DNA from: Methylosinus sp. LW4
Lineage (GTDB): Bacteria > Pseudomonadota > Alphaproteobacteria > Rhizobiales > Beijerinckiaceae
Length of the DNA stretch: 64,000 bases
Reading direction: 5' to 3'
Assembly: GCF_000379125.1 (NCBI RefSeq)
Contig: NZ_KB900627.1
Span: forward strand, 386,703 to 450,702
In this document: one piece after another, positions 56,195 through 64,000 of the stretch
Position numbering within the stretch: position 1 is the stretch's first letter
How the letters are laid out: every line of letters starts with the position of its first letter
Made by a program: the position numbers and the translations under genes
The notes under the pieces: model-generated
What the model saw: only the letters and a program-made list of their open reading frames with translations
Told to the model about the DNA's origin: nothing
Database searches by the model: none

Positions 56195-57745
56195 ATGCCT
56201 CCTTATGCGCCTATTTTCGGCGCGCTCGCGCTCGCCGCGAGCGTGACCGCATCCGTGCTTCACGCCTCCCATTCCGACGCTTCCCATAGCGACGCCGCGG
56301 GGTCCGAACATTCGACTCGGACCGTCGCGCTCGACGATCCCATTTTGTTCTATCGCGATCCGATGGGCGGGACGGAGATCTCGCGCCAGCCGCGCAAGGA
56401 CGAAATGGGAATGGACTTCCTGCCGGTGCGCCGTTCGCAGCTCACGCCTTTCGTCGCCAAGCTCCCCGATCCGCTGGCCGCCGCGAGCGAGGAGCCGCTC
56501 TTCTTTCGCGATCCCATGGGCGGCGACGCGATTTCCGCCGCGCCGCGCAAGGACGGAATGGGGATGGACTTCCTGCCGGTCCGTCCCGCCGATCTGCGCG
56601 CCATACTGACGAAGCTCGCCGCCGCGCCGCGCGGGAAACGCATCCTCTACTACCGCAATCCTATGGGCCTGTCGGATGTGTCGGCGACGCCGAAGAAGGA
56701 TTCGATGGGCATGGATTACACGCCCGTCTATGAGGGCGATGATGTCGAGGCCGATGGCGGCCTCCGCATCGCGCCGGGAAAAATCCAGCGCGCGGGCGTG
56801 CGCTCGGAGCCTGTGCGCCGCCAGCCGATCGTCGCCGAGATTCGCGCGCCCGGCGCCGTGCAGGTCGACGAGCGCCGCGTCGCCGTCGTTGCGACGCGCT
56901 CCGAGGCCTTCATCGAGAAAGTCTTCGAGGCGACGACCGGCGCGCGCGTCGCCAAGGGCCAGCCATTGGCGCGGCTCTATTCGCCGGCCATAGCGGCGGC
57001 GGCGGCCGACTATCTCGCCTTCTCCGGCGCACGCGGCAATGGCGACCCCGGCCTGCTCGAGGGCGTGCGCCGTAAGCTCGAGACGCTGAACGCGCCGGCG
57101 GAATTCATCGCCGAGATCGCGCGGAGCCGGCGCGTGCCGGCGAGCGTCTCCTGGCCCGCGCCGCGCGACGGGCTCATTCTCGAGCGCAACGCTGTCGAAG
57201 GAATGAAGGCCGAGGCCGGCCAAGTGCTGTTCCGCATCGCCGATCTCTCTGTCGTCTGGGCGCTGGTGGATGTCTCCGAGCATGATTATGCGCGGCTGCG
57301 CCTCGGCCAGCCTGTCGAGATCAGAGCGCGCGGCCTTCCCGATCGCATCTTCGCCGGCCATGTGACGGCGATTTATCCGCAGATCAATCGCGAGACGCGC
57401 ACGGCGCGCGTGCGCATAGAGCTGCCCAATCCCGATCTGACCTTGCGGCCCGATATGTATGTGGAGGCGCAGATCGGCTCCGGCGATCAGGACGCCGTCG
57501 TCGCCGCGCCGGAAAGCGCGGTGATCGAGACCGGCAAGCGCGCGCTCGTTCTGCTCGACAAGGGCGATGGCCGTTTCGAGCCGCGCGAGGTGACGCTCGG
57601 CCGTCGCGGCGAGGGCTTTGTCGAGGTGAGGAGCGGGCTCGACGAGAGCGACCGCGTGGTGACCGCGGCCAATTTTCTCATCGACTCCGAAAGCAATTTG
57701 CGCGCGGCGCTGCAGACTCTCGCCGGCGCGGAGACGGCGCGATGA
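56195..57745 (+). CDS. Heavy-metal efflux adaptor (CusB-like) with three metal-binding modules
   Basis: 516 residues. Start has GGAGATCGAG before it. A signal/anchor helix (PIFGALALAASVTASVLHAS) is followed by a histidine-rich stretch (HASHSDASHSD) and three tandem heavy-metal-binding (YHS-like) modules at about 51-78, 102-129 and 151-178, each of the form YRDPMG...RKD.MGMDFLPV. Most CusB proteins have none or one. The adaptor core follows (AVQVDERRVAVVATR, LPNPDLTLRPDMYVEA). It connects CusA to an outer membrane channel, which is not encoded here. The stop overlaps cusA by four bases. Confidence 0.92.
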   Translation: MPPYAPIFGALALAASVTASVLHASHSDASHSDAAGSEHSTRTVALDDPILFYRDPMGGTEISRQPRKDEMGMDFLPVRRSQLTPFVAKLPDPLAAASEEPLFFRDPMGGDAISAAPRKDGMGMDFLPVRPADLRAILTKLAAAPRGKRILYYRNPMGLSDVSATPKKDSMGMDYTPVYEGDDVEADGGLRIAPGKIQRAGVRSEPVRRQPIVAEIRAPGAVQVDERRVAVVATRSEAFIEKVFEATTGARVAKGQPLARLYSPAIAAAAADYLAFSGARGNGDPGLLEGVRRKLETLNAPAEFIAEIARSRRVPASVSWPAPRDGLILERNAVEGMKAEAGQVLFRIADLSVVWALVDVSEHDYARLRLGQPVEIRARGLPDRIFAGHVTAIYPQINRETRTARVRIELPNPDLTLRPDMYVEAQIGSGDQDAVVAAPESAVIETGKRALVLLDKGDGRFEPREVTLGRRGEGFVEVRSGLDESDRVVTAANFLIDSESNLRAALQTLAGAETAR

Positions 57746-60700
57746 TCGGCCGGCTGATCGCCTGGTCGGCGCGCAATCTCGTTCTCGTTTTCATCGGCGC
57801 CGTTTTCGCCGCGGCGGCGGGACTCTATGCGCTGCGCACATTGCCGCTCGACGCGCTGCCCGATCTCTCCGACGTGCAGGCGATCGTCTACACGGAATAT
57901 CCGGGACAGGCGCCGCAAGTGGTGGAGGATCAGGTCACTTATCCGCTGACCAGCGCCATGCTGACCGTGCCGCGCTCGAAAGTGGTGCGCGGCTTCTCCT
58001 TCTTCGGCGTCTCTTTCGTCTATGTGATCTTCGAGGATGGCGTCGATCTCTATTGGGCGCGCTCGCGCGTGCTGGAATATTTGAGCGCCGCCGGCAAGAA
58101 GCTGCCGCAAGGCGTGACGCCGACGCTCGGGCCGGACGCCACCGGCGTCGGCTGGGTCTATCAATATGCGCTCATCGCCAAGGAAATGACGCTGGCCGAG
58201 CTGCGCTCGCTGCAGGATTGGACATTGCGCTACGGCCTCTCGAAAGCGGAGGGCGTGGCGGAGATTGCGAGCGTCGGCGGTTTCGTGAAGCAATATAATG
58301 TCGTCGTCGATCCCAACCGGCTGCGCGCGCTGGGCGTCTCGCTGAAGCAGCTGCGCGAGGCGATCCGCGCCAGCAACACGGATGTCGGCGGACGCACGGT
58401 CGAGCTCTCGGAATTCGAGTTCATCGTGCGCGGCCGCGGCTATTTGAAGAGCGCGGCCGATATAGAGCATATCGGCCTGCGCGCGGAGAATGGCACGCCT
58501 CTGCTGCTGCGCGATGTCGCCCGCGTCGAGCTGGGGCCTGACGAGCGCCGCGGCGTCGCCGAGCTCGACGGCGAAGGCGAGGTCGCCAGCGGCATCGCGC
58601 TGCAGCGTTACGGCGCCAATGCGCTGAGCGTGGTCGAGAATGTGAAGGCGGCGCTGGCCCGGCTCATGCCCGGCCTGCCCAAGGGCGTCGAGATCGCGAC
58701 CGTCTATGATCGCTCGCCGCTCATTCATGCGGCGATCGAGACCTTGCGCAAGGCGCTCGTCGAGGAGAGCCTCATCGTCGCGATCGTCTGCGCCGCCTTT
58801 CTGATGCATATGCGCAGCGCGATTGTCGCGATCCTCATGCTGCCGATCGGCGTGCTCATCGCCTTTGCGGCGATGAAGGCGATCGGCGTCGGCTCCAACA
58901 TCATGAGTCTCGGCGGCGTCGCCATCGCAATTGGCGCAATGGTCGATGCGGCGATCGTCATGATCGAGAATGCGCATAAGCATTTGGAGCGCGCGTCGCC
59001 GCAAAAGCCGCGGCTCGACATATTGATCGAGGCGGCGAGCGAGGTGGGGCCGGCGCTCTTCGTCAGCCTGCTCGTCATCACCGTCTCCTTCCTGCCGATC
59101 TTCACGCTGGAGGCGCAGGAGGGCCGACTGTTCGCGCCGCTCGCCTATACCAAGACCTTCGCCATGGCCGCCGCGGCGCTGCTCTCGGTGACGCTGGTTC
59201 CGGCGCTGATGGTCGTCTTCGTGCGCGGGAAGATCACGCCGGAAGCGAAGAATCCGATCAATCGCGCCTTGATCTTTCTCTATCGTCCGATCATCGCGCG
59301 CGTCCTGAGAGCGAAGACGGCGACGATCCTTCTCGCCATTGTCGCCATGCTCGTGACGATCGTCCCCGCAGGCCGGCTCGGCGGCGAGTTCATGCCGACG
59401 CTGGACGAGGGCGCCTTGCTCTACATGCCGACGACGCTGCCCGGCCTCTCCGTCACCAAGGCCGCAGAATTGCTGCAGACGCAGGATCGCATCATCAAGA
59501 GCTTTCCCGAGGTCGCATCCGTCTATGGCAAGGCGGGCCGCGCGGCGACGGCGACCGATCCGGCGCCGCTCGAAATGTTCGAGACCATCATCGCGCTGAA
59601 GCCGAAAGAGCAATGGCGTGCGGGACTGACGACGCGCAAGCTCATCGCCGAGCTCGACGCCGCGCTGCAATTTCCCGGCGTCTCCAACGCCTGGACCATG
59701 CCGATCAAGGCGCGCGTCGACATGCTGGCGACGGGCATACGCACGCCGATCGGCGTGAAAATCTTCGGCCGCGATCTCGCGCAGATGGAAGGTCTCGCGC
59801 GTCAGGTGGAGGCCGCGCTGAAGCGCGTGCCCGGCACGGCGAGCGCCTATGCCGAGCGCGTCAATGGCGGCTATTTTCTCGATATCGTCCCCGATCATCC
59901 GGCGCTCGCGCGCTATAATCTGATGATCGGCGATGTGCAGGAGGTGATCTCCACCGCGCTCGGCGGCGAGACGGTGACGACGACAGTGGAAGGGCGCGAG
60001 CGCTATGGCGTCAATATTCGCTATCCGCGCGAGTTCCGCTCCGATCCGCAGACGATCGGCCGGGAAGTGCTCGTGCCGCTGCCGCGCGGCGGCGCCACGC
60101 CGCTGGGGGAGGTGGCCACGATCGAGCTGACGCGCGGGCCGACGTCGATCCGCACCGAGAACGGCCAGCTCGCCGTCTATGTCTTCGTCGATGTGCGCGA
60201 TCGCGATCTCGCCTCCTATGTCGCCGAGGCGCAGAAGACTGTCGCGCAATCGATTGCGCTGCCCGCCGGCTCCTATCTCACCTGGAGCGGGCAGTTCGAA
60301 TATATGCAGCGCGCCGAGGCGCGGATGCGGATCGTCGTGCCGCTGACGCTCGCGATCATATTTCTGCTGCTCTATCTCAACTTCCGCCGCTTGACCGACA
60401 CATTGATCGTGATGGCGTCGCTGCCTTTCGCGCTCGTCGGCGGCGTATGGGCGATGTGGCTCATGAGCTTCGATATGTCCGTCGCCGCGGCGGTCGGCTT
60501 CATCGCGCTCGCCGGCGTCGCCGCCGAGACCGGCGTCGTCATGCTGATCTATCTCGATCAGGCGTTGCGCGAGATCGCCGCCGCGTGCGCCGCGCAGGGC
60601 CGCGTTCTGACGCGCGCCGATCTTCACGAGGCGATCATGCTCGGCGCCGTCGAGCGCGTGCGTCCGAAGATGATGACGGTGACGGCCATCATCGCCGGCC

Positions 60701-60894
60701 TGCTGCCGATCCTCTGGAGCTCCGGCGCCGGCTCGGAGGTCATGCAGCGCATAGCGGCGCCGATGATCGGCGGCATGGTCTCCTCGACCGCGCTGACGCT
60801 GATCGTCATTCCCGCGATCTATGCGCTCGTCATAGGCGCTCGTCTGCCGCGCGCGCCGATCGCTCATGCCGACGGCGTAACGGAAGCCGCCTGA
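57742..60894 (+). CDS. Heavy-metal RND pump (CusA/HME family)
   Basis: 1050 residues. The HME signature begins IAWSARNLVLVFIGAVFAAA and PLDALPDLSDVQAIVYTEYP. Helix 4 contains GAMVDAAIVMIENAHK, as in CusA/CzcA. Methionine-containing segments in the large periplasmic domain (LYMPTTLPG at about 562, APLEMFETI, RVDMLATGI) match the Cu+/Ag+ type rather than the CzcA divalent type. It exports copper or silver from the periplasm with the CusB-like adaptor. It is not closely similar to the three HAE pumps at 21-34 kb. Metal specificity is inferred. Confidence 0.93.
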   Translation: MIGRLIAWSARNLVLVFIGAVFAAAAGLYALRTLPLDALPDLSDVQAIVYTEYPGQAPQVVEDQVTYPLTSAMLTVPRSKVVRGFSFFGVSFVYVIFEDGVDLYWARSRVLEYLSAAGKKLPQGVTPTLGPDATGVGWVYQYALIAKEMTLAELRSLQDWTLRYGLSKAEGVAEIASVGGFVKQYNVVVDPNRLRALGVSLKQLREAIRASNTDVGGRTVELSEFEFIVRGRGYLKSAADIEHIGLRAENGTPLLLRDVARVELGPDERRGVAELDGEGEVASGIALQRYGANALSVVENVKAALARLMPGLPKGVEIATVYDRSPLIHAAIETLRKALVEESLIVAIVCAAFLMHMRSAIVAILMLPIGVLIAFAAMKAIGVGSNIMSLGGVAIAIGAMVDAAIVMIENAHKHLERASPQKPRLDILIEAASEVGPALFVSLLVITVSFLPIFTLEAQEGRLFAPLAYTKTFAMAAAALLSVTLVPALMVVFVRGKITPEAKNPINRALIFLYRPIIARVLRAKTATILLAIVAMLVTIVPAGRLGGEFMPTLDEGALLYMPTTLPGLSVTKAAELLQTQDRIIKSFPEVASVYGKAGRAATATDPAPLEMFETIIALKPKEQWRAGLTTRKLIAELDAALQFPGVSNAWTMPIKARVDMLATGIRTPIGVKIFGRDLAQMEGLARQVEAALKRVPGTASAYAERVNGGYFLDIVPDHPALARYNLMIGDVQEVISTALGGETVTTTVEGRERYGVNIRYPREFRSDPQTIGREVLVPLPRGGATPLGEVATIELTRGPTSIRTENGQLAVYVFVDVRDRDLASYVAEAQKTVAQSIALPAGSYLTWSGQFEYMQRAEARMRIVVPLTLAIIFLLLYLNFRRLTDTLIVMASLPFALVGGVWAMWLMSFDMSVAAAVGFIALAGVAAETGVVMLIYLDQALREIAAACAAQGRVLTRADLHEAIMLGAVERVRPKMMTVTAIIAGLLPILWSSGAGSEVMQRIAAPMIGGMVSSTALTLIVIPAIYALVIGARLPRAPIAHADGVTEAA

Positions 60895-61249
60895 AAGCGC
60901 ACGAGCGATCATAGCCACGTTCACGATGAGCGGCGACGGCGACGGCGCGCCCCATGCCGCTCGTCGCCGTCGCCGCTTCATCGCAACGCGGAAGATCGAT
61001 CCCGCCATCGCCAATGGCGCCTTCGCAGTCGTCCGCGATAGCCGACCTGGATAAGTGAACGCCCGAATGGCGGCGCTCCAAAAGCGAAGATAAACGGATT
61101 CTCGTCATTCGACTCGCGTCGCGAACGATTCGCGGGCAGGGCTCGAATGACGGCGATCGATGAGATCCTCGGCGCGTCGAGCGATCACTGTCTTGTCACG
61201 CCGCCGACGCTCGTCAGCGAATGAGCCGGCGCATCTCGAATGGCGAACG
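60895..61249. other. Gap of 355 bases, no gene recognised
   Basis: G+C-rich sequence between cusA and the PqqD/HprK-like gene, ending in a run of ATG triplets (61232-61252). The open frames have arginine-rich translations without motifs. No terminator hairpin with a T-tract was seen. Confidence 0.45.
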
Positions 61250-62356
61250 ATGACAGTGGAAACGGAAAAGAGCCACTCCCTTTCATCGAGCGGCGGTTGG
61301 ATTCGCCATCCGCCCGCCATGGATCACCTCGTCATCATCAATGCGACCACGAAGCTGGTGCTGGACCTGCTGCGCGCAGGCGTGGCGCAAGAGGAGATCG
61401 CGGGCGCTTTCGCAGAGCATTTCGACTTGCCGCTGGATAAGGCCGCGAGCGATGTCGAATCCATCTGCGCCGAGCTCGACGACGCGAATGTCGAAACGTC
61501 GGACGCCTCTTCCATCGAGGGCGATGAGATCGACTGCGGCGCATGGCGTTTCGGCGAGCATGACGTCCATATCGTCTCGAGCGCGCCGGAGCTGACCCGA
61601 GACTATTTCGCGCGCTTCGCGCATGCAGTCGCGACGCCGAGCGCGGAGGCTGCGCAGCTGCGGCTATCGATCGCCGACGACGGCTATCGGCTGACGCTGA
61701 ACGGCGAGAGCCGATGGATCGGCGACACATTGCCGGAGCTGATCGCGCGGATGAACGAGCTCTTCCTCGGATGGGAGCATCCAGGCGTCGAGCTTCTCGC
61801 CTATTTCCACGCGGCGGCGGTGAGCCGTGACGCGCGCGCCATTCTTGTCCCCGGCTCGAGCGACGCCGGCAAATCGACGCTCGTCGCCTATCTGTCCGGC
61901 CATGGATTTTCCTATCTCGGCGACGATCTCATCGGCCTATCGGCGCATGACTGGTCTCTGCGGCCTTTGCCGACGCTGCTCTCGCTGAAATCGGGTTCCT
62001 GGAAAATATTGGAAGGGCTCTTTCCCGAGCTTCCCGACCGTCCAATCCTGCGCCGCCAGGGAAGCGACGTGCGCTATGTGGCGCCGAGCGCGAGTGAGCG
62101 CTCCTCCTGCGCGCCGGCGATGATGCTCTTTCCGGCTTACGCGCCCGACACGGCCGCGACGCTCGCCGAGCTTACGCCGCTGCAGACGATCACGCGATTG
62201 CTCGGATCGGCGAGGGATATCGAAGCTCCCGTCACCGAAGCGAAGATCGCCGAGATTTGCCGCTTCATCGAATCCACTCCCGCCTATGAGCTGCGATACG
62301 GCGATTTGGTGGAGGCGGCCAAATTGGTGGAGGGTGCGCTCGACGCAAACGGCTAG
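61250..62356 (+). CDS. PqqD-like domain fused to HPr-kinase-like P-loop domain
   Basis: 368 residues from the ATG at 61250. Residues about 10-80 have the PqqD/RiPP-recognition pattern: WIRHPPAMDHLVIINATTKL, then VLDLLRAGVAQEEIAGAFAE and a helix with ASDVESICAELDD. The rest resembles HPr kinase: LLAYFHAAAVSRDARAILVP, Walker A GSSDAGKST (about 202-210) and FSYLGDDLIGL (about 220-230). Fusions or pairs of this kind occur in peptide-modification clusters such as some lasso peptide systems. No precursor peptide, radical SAM enzyme or B/C proteins were found nearby. Function unknown; kinase activity is inferred from the fold. Confidence 0.8.
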   Translation: MTVETEKSHSLSSSGGWIRHPPAMDHLVIINATTKLVLDLLRAGVAQEEIAGAFAEHFDLPLDKAASDVESICAELDDANVETSDASSIEGDEIDCGAWRFGEHDVHIVSSAPELTRDYFARFAHAVATPSAEAAQLRLSIADDGYRLTLNGESRWIGDTLPELIARMNELFLGWEHPGVELLAYFHAAAVSRDARAILVPGSSDAGKSTLVAYLSGHGFSYLGDDLIGLSAHDWSLRPLPTLLSLKSGSWKILEGLFPELPDRPILRRQGSDVRYVAPSASERSSCAPAMMLFPAYAPDTAATLAELTPLQTITRLLGSARDIEAPVTEAKIAEICRFIESTPAYELRYGDLVEAAKLVEGALDANG

Positions 62357-62392
62357 GCGATCGCAGAGCCGATCGATAACCGCGCCGCCGCC

Positions 62393-62698
62393 TCACTCCA
62401 CCGCCAGCCGCTCGGCCAGCTCGGACACATCGTCCCAGGACAAGAGCCGGCGTCCTTCCACCGTTTCCACGAGAACGCCGTCTTGCCCGACGGTCGCCGA
62501 AAATTCGACGTCGCCGCCGACCGGGCTCAGATAGATGATGTCGGCCCGCCGCCAGTCATAGGCGAGAGCGGTGAAATTGCGCGACAAGGTTCGGCCTTCC
62601 TCGAGGGTCAGGTCGAAATATACCCGCTCGCTCAGCATCATCCGCAGCATGTCGCCGAACAGCCGGTTCTGCACGCGCTTGACGAGGGGATAGCTCAT
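62393..62698 (-). CDS. Hypothetical protein, about 101 residues
   Basis: I do not recognise it. Starting at the ATG at 62698 the protein begins MSYPLVKRVQNRLFGDMLRM and has LTLEEGRTLSRNFTALAYDW and IYLSPVGGDVEFSATVGQDG; a GTG at 62740 is an alternative start. It is soluble, with mixed helices and strands and no signal peptide. The neighbouring gene at 62826 is on the same strand. The composition is unlike an antisense artefact. Confidence 0.65.
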   Translation of the reverse strand: MSYPLVKRVQNRLFGDMLRMMLSERVYFDLTLEEGRTLSRNFTALAYDWRRADIIYLSPVGGDVEFSATVGQDGVLVETVEGRRLLSWDDVSELAERLAVE

Positions 62699-62825
62699 GC
62701 GTCTCTGCTCGGGTGTATTCGGCGGGAGAGGATCCGCCACCGTCGTCTCTGCGAAGAGACGCGGCGATGGCGGTCACCCATAAAGCAATGCCTGCGCCAT
62801 TTTGGCTCTCGGCCCTGCCTCTCGC

Positions 62826-63290
62826 CTAGACGGCGCGAACCTCCTCCGGCTTCGCGATGAACTCCAGGCGATCGGCGCGATCGAAATCCGCCGCCGCCGC
62901 CTCGAGCAGGAAGCGGTTCGGATACCAGAAATTCGCGTAGGGCAGGAACAGATTGCCGAAGGACAGGCTGGCCAGAGGCTCCGTCCCCGCGAAGAGGACC
63001 ACCTCCACGCCAGCGCCATTGGTCGGCGCGGCCGTATTGTCGCCGAACGCCTCGAACTGGACCACGAATTTGGCGGAAGTGACGCCCCCCTCGGTGGTCT
63101 TGATCCCGATGACGCGGAGATCCTGGAAGCGGCGGCCGATCGCGCCATCCGTCAGAAGTTGCGGAAACTCGTGCGCGCGCCCCTTCTTGACCTGACTGGC
63201 GTCGTCCAGCGGGACGCCCAGATCGGCCAATCCTGTGGGCTTGGCGGGCGCCAGCGTCACGATGGTGCGGGTTTCTTGCAATACGGGCAA
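62826..63290 (-). CDS. Hypothetical protein, about 154 residues
   Basis: I do not recognise it. A TTG start at 63290 is preferred: a perfect AAGGAG lies six bases upstream, while upstream in-frame codons add an arginine-rich head. The translation shows LQETRTIVTLAPAKPTGLAD, FQDLRVIGIKTTEGGVTSAK and EFEAFGDN-like beta-rich segments, then VVLFAGTEPLASLSFGNLFL. No membrane segment or signal peptide. It lies between the desaturase and the 101-residue protein on the same strand, separated from the desaturase by a terminator. Confidence 0.65.
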   Translation of the reverse strand: MPVLQETRTIVTLAPAKPTGLADLGVPLDDASQVKKGRAHEFPQLLTDGAIGRRFQDLRVIGIKTTEGGVTSAKFVVQFEAFGDNTAAPTNGAGVEVVLFAGTEPLASLSFGNLFLPYANFWYPNRFLLEAAAADFDRADRLEFIAKPEEVRAV

Positions 63291-63417
63291 GGTCGGCTCC
63301 TTGTGGTTTTCGACGTCGGACCCGACAGATCGGGGTCCACGCCGCGCGCCACGCATTTTGCGCGCCAAATGCCGAGACGCCCCTTTCGGATCAGCGGCTT
63401 TCCGCCCGCCGCCGACG

Positions 63418-63456
63418 AAAAAGGCGCTATCCGAGCCGTCAGGATCGGATAGCGCC
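63418..63456 (-). terminator. Rho-independent terminator of the desaturase gene
   Basis: On the minus strand GGCGCTATCCGA (complement of 63445-63456) pairs perfectly with TCGGATAGCGCC (complement of 63423-63434) around a ten-base loop, followed by TTTTT. It begins about 40 bases after the desaturase stop. Confidence 0.85.
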
Positions 63457-63496
63457 CTCGATTTCTCTTCCCCGAAGCGGAAAAAAGCCTAACGCC

Positions 63497-64000
63497 TCAC
63501 GCCCAAGCGGCCTCGCCCAGCGTGGACAGCACAGCGCGCATCGCCTCGCGATTGCTGAGCGTGACATAGGCGTAGCCACACTCCTCCATCGCCGCTCTCG
63601 TCGCCTCGCGCATTTTCGTCAAGCGACGGCGAGACAGGCTGGGGAACATATGGTGCTCGATCTGGCTGTTGAGGCCGCCGGTCAGCCAATCGAGCAAGGG
63701 CGAGCTCGGCGTGTTGCGCGTCGCGCGCGCCTGCCGGTCATAGAAACCCTTCGATTCCTTCGCGTCATAGACTTCCATGCCCGTATGGTTGAGCACGAAG
63801 ACGAAGGCGAGGATGAAGCCGCCGAGAAGCTGGGCGCCGAGGAACCAGAGCCAGCCGGTCCAGGCCGGCCCCGGCGTCAGCAGTCCCGCGAGCGCGAAGC
63901 CCGACACCCAATGGGCGACGCAGAGCGACGCTTCCCACCATTGCTTGTTCTTGGCCGCGACCTCTATGCTCTGCCAGCTCCAGTTGAAGCGCGCGACCGA
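63497..64000 (-). CDS. Membrane fatty acid desaturase (partial, N-terminus beyond the right edge)
   Basis: The frame is open to the right edge, leaving the last 167 residues. Visible are two membrane segments (WVSGFALAGLLTPG, GWLWFLGAQLLGGFILAFVF), the second histidine box region (FVLNHTGMEVYD) and the third box QIEHHMFP, characteristic of front-end/linoleoyl-type acyl desaturases where Q replaces the first H. The C-terminus is RLTKMREATRAAMEECGYAY. It introduces a double bond in membrane fatty acids with iron and an electron donor. The first histidine box is outside the window. A strong terminator follows. Confidence 0.9.
   Translation of the reverse strand, partial: SVARFNWSWQSIEVAAKNKQWWEASLCVAHWVSGFALAGLLTPGPAWTGWLWFLGAQLLGGFILAFVFVLNHTGMEVYDAKESKGFYDRQARATRNTPSSPLLDWLTGGLNSQIEHHMFPSLSRRRLTKMREATRAAMEECGYAYVTLSNREAMRAVLSTLGEAAWA

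Noticed and set aside
57487..61014. Open frame of 1175 codons on the minus strand opposite cusA
   Set aside because: It lies antisense to the well-supported cusB/cusA genes, its translation is a run of Asp, Arg, His and Gln typical of a G+C-rich shadow frame, and it shows no domain.

Overview
The window looks like part of a large plasmid from an alphaproteobacterium of the Rhizobiales, plausibly a methylotroph or type II methanotroph. Three things suggest this. A RepA/ParA-RepB/ParB pair of the repABC type runs off the left edge. A DUF1612 (RHE_PE00001-like) protein, typical of rhizobial plasmids, sits at 48.4-49.5 kb. A lanthanide-type methanol dehydrogenase (XoxF) lies next to it. DNA is G+C-rich throughout, except for short AT-rich segments in front of particular operons. 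I see no tRNA, rRNA, CRISPR array, transposase or integrase. The taxonomic placement is inference.

Layout. 0-2.5 kb: partition genes and a small unknown gene. 3-45.6 kb: a large block devoted mainly to sulfur acquisition. It holds a sulfate-binding protein with a SulP permease; a DUF1501 plus DUF1549/DUF1553 pair otherwise typical of Planctomycetes; two related TonB-dependent receptors; two large formylglycine-type arylsulfatases; a complete ssuADCB set; a second SsuA; an FMN reductase; a four-domain rhodanese; and three HAE-like RND transporters without adaptor genes. Inside this block (13.8-20.4 kb) sits a complete nine-gene N-ATPase operon (atpDCQRBEFAG), a rotary ATPase predicted to pump Na+. 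45.6-48.1 kb: an octaheme cytochrome c with TPR-like repeats and a decayed quinone oxidoreductase gene. 48.4-51.5 kb: the DUF1612 protein and XoxF. 51.8-55.6 kb: a TetR regulator with an obvious palindromic operator and a divergent FUSC/DUF1656/HlyD efflux operon of the AaeB-X-A type. 55.8-60.9 kb: a CusBA-type heavy-metal efflux pair. 61.2-64 kb: an orphan fusion of a PqqD-like domain with an HPr-kinase-like domain, two unknown genes, and a fatty acid desaturase cut by the right edge.

How it may work together (inference). Organosulfur compounds would cross the outer membrane through the TonB receptors. Sulfate esters would be cleaved in the periplasm by the sulfatases, and perhaps by the DUF1501/DUF1549 pair. 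Free sulfate would be captured by the binding protein and imported by SulP. Sulfonates would be imported by SsuABC and desulfonated by SsuD using reduced FMN from the flavin reductase. The rhodanese would handle sulfane sulfur. The RND pumps could expel residual organic products. AT-rich segments with repeated GATA/TATC tetramers precede many of these operons and may mark a common sulfur-limitation regulator.
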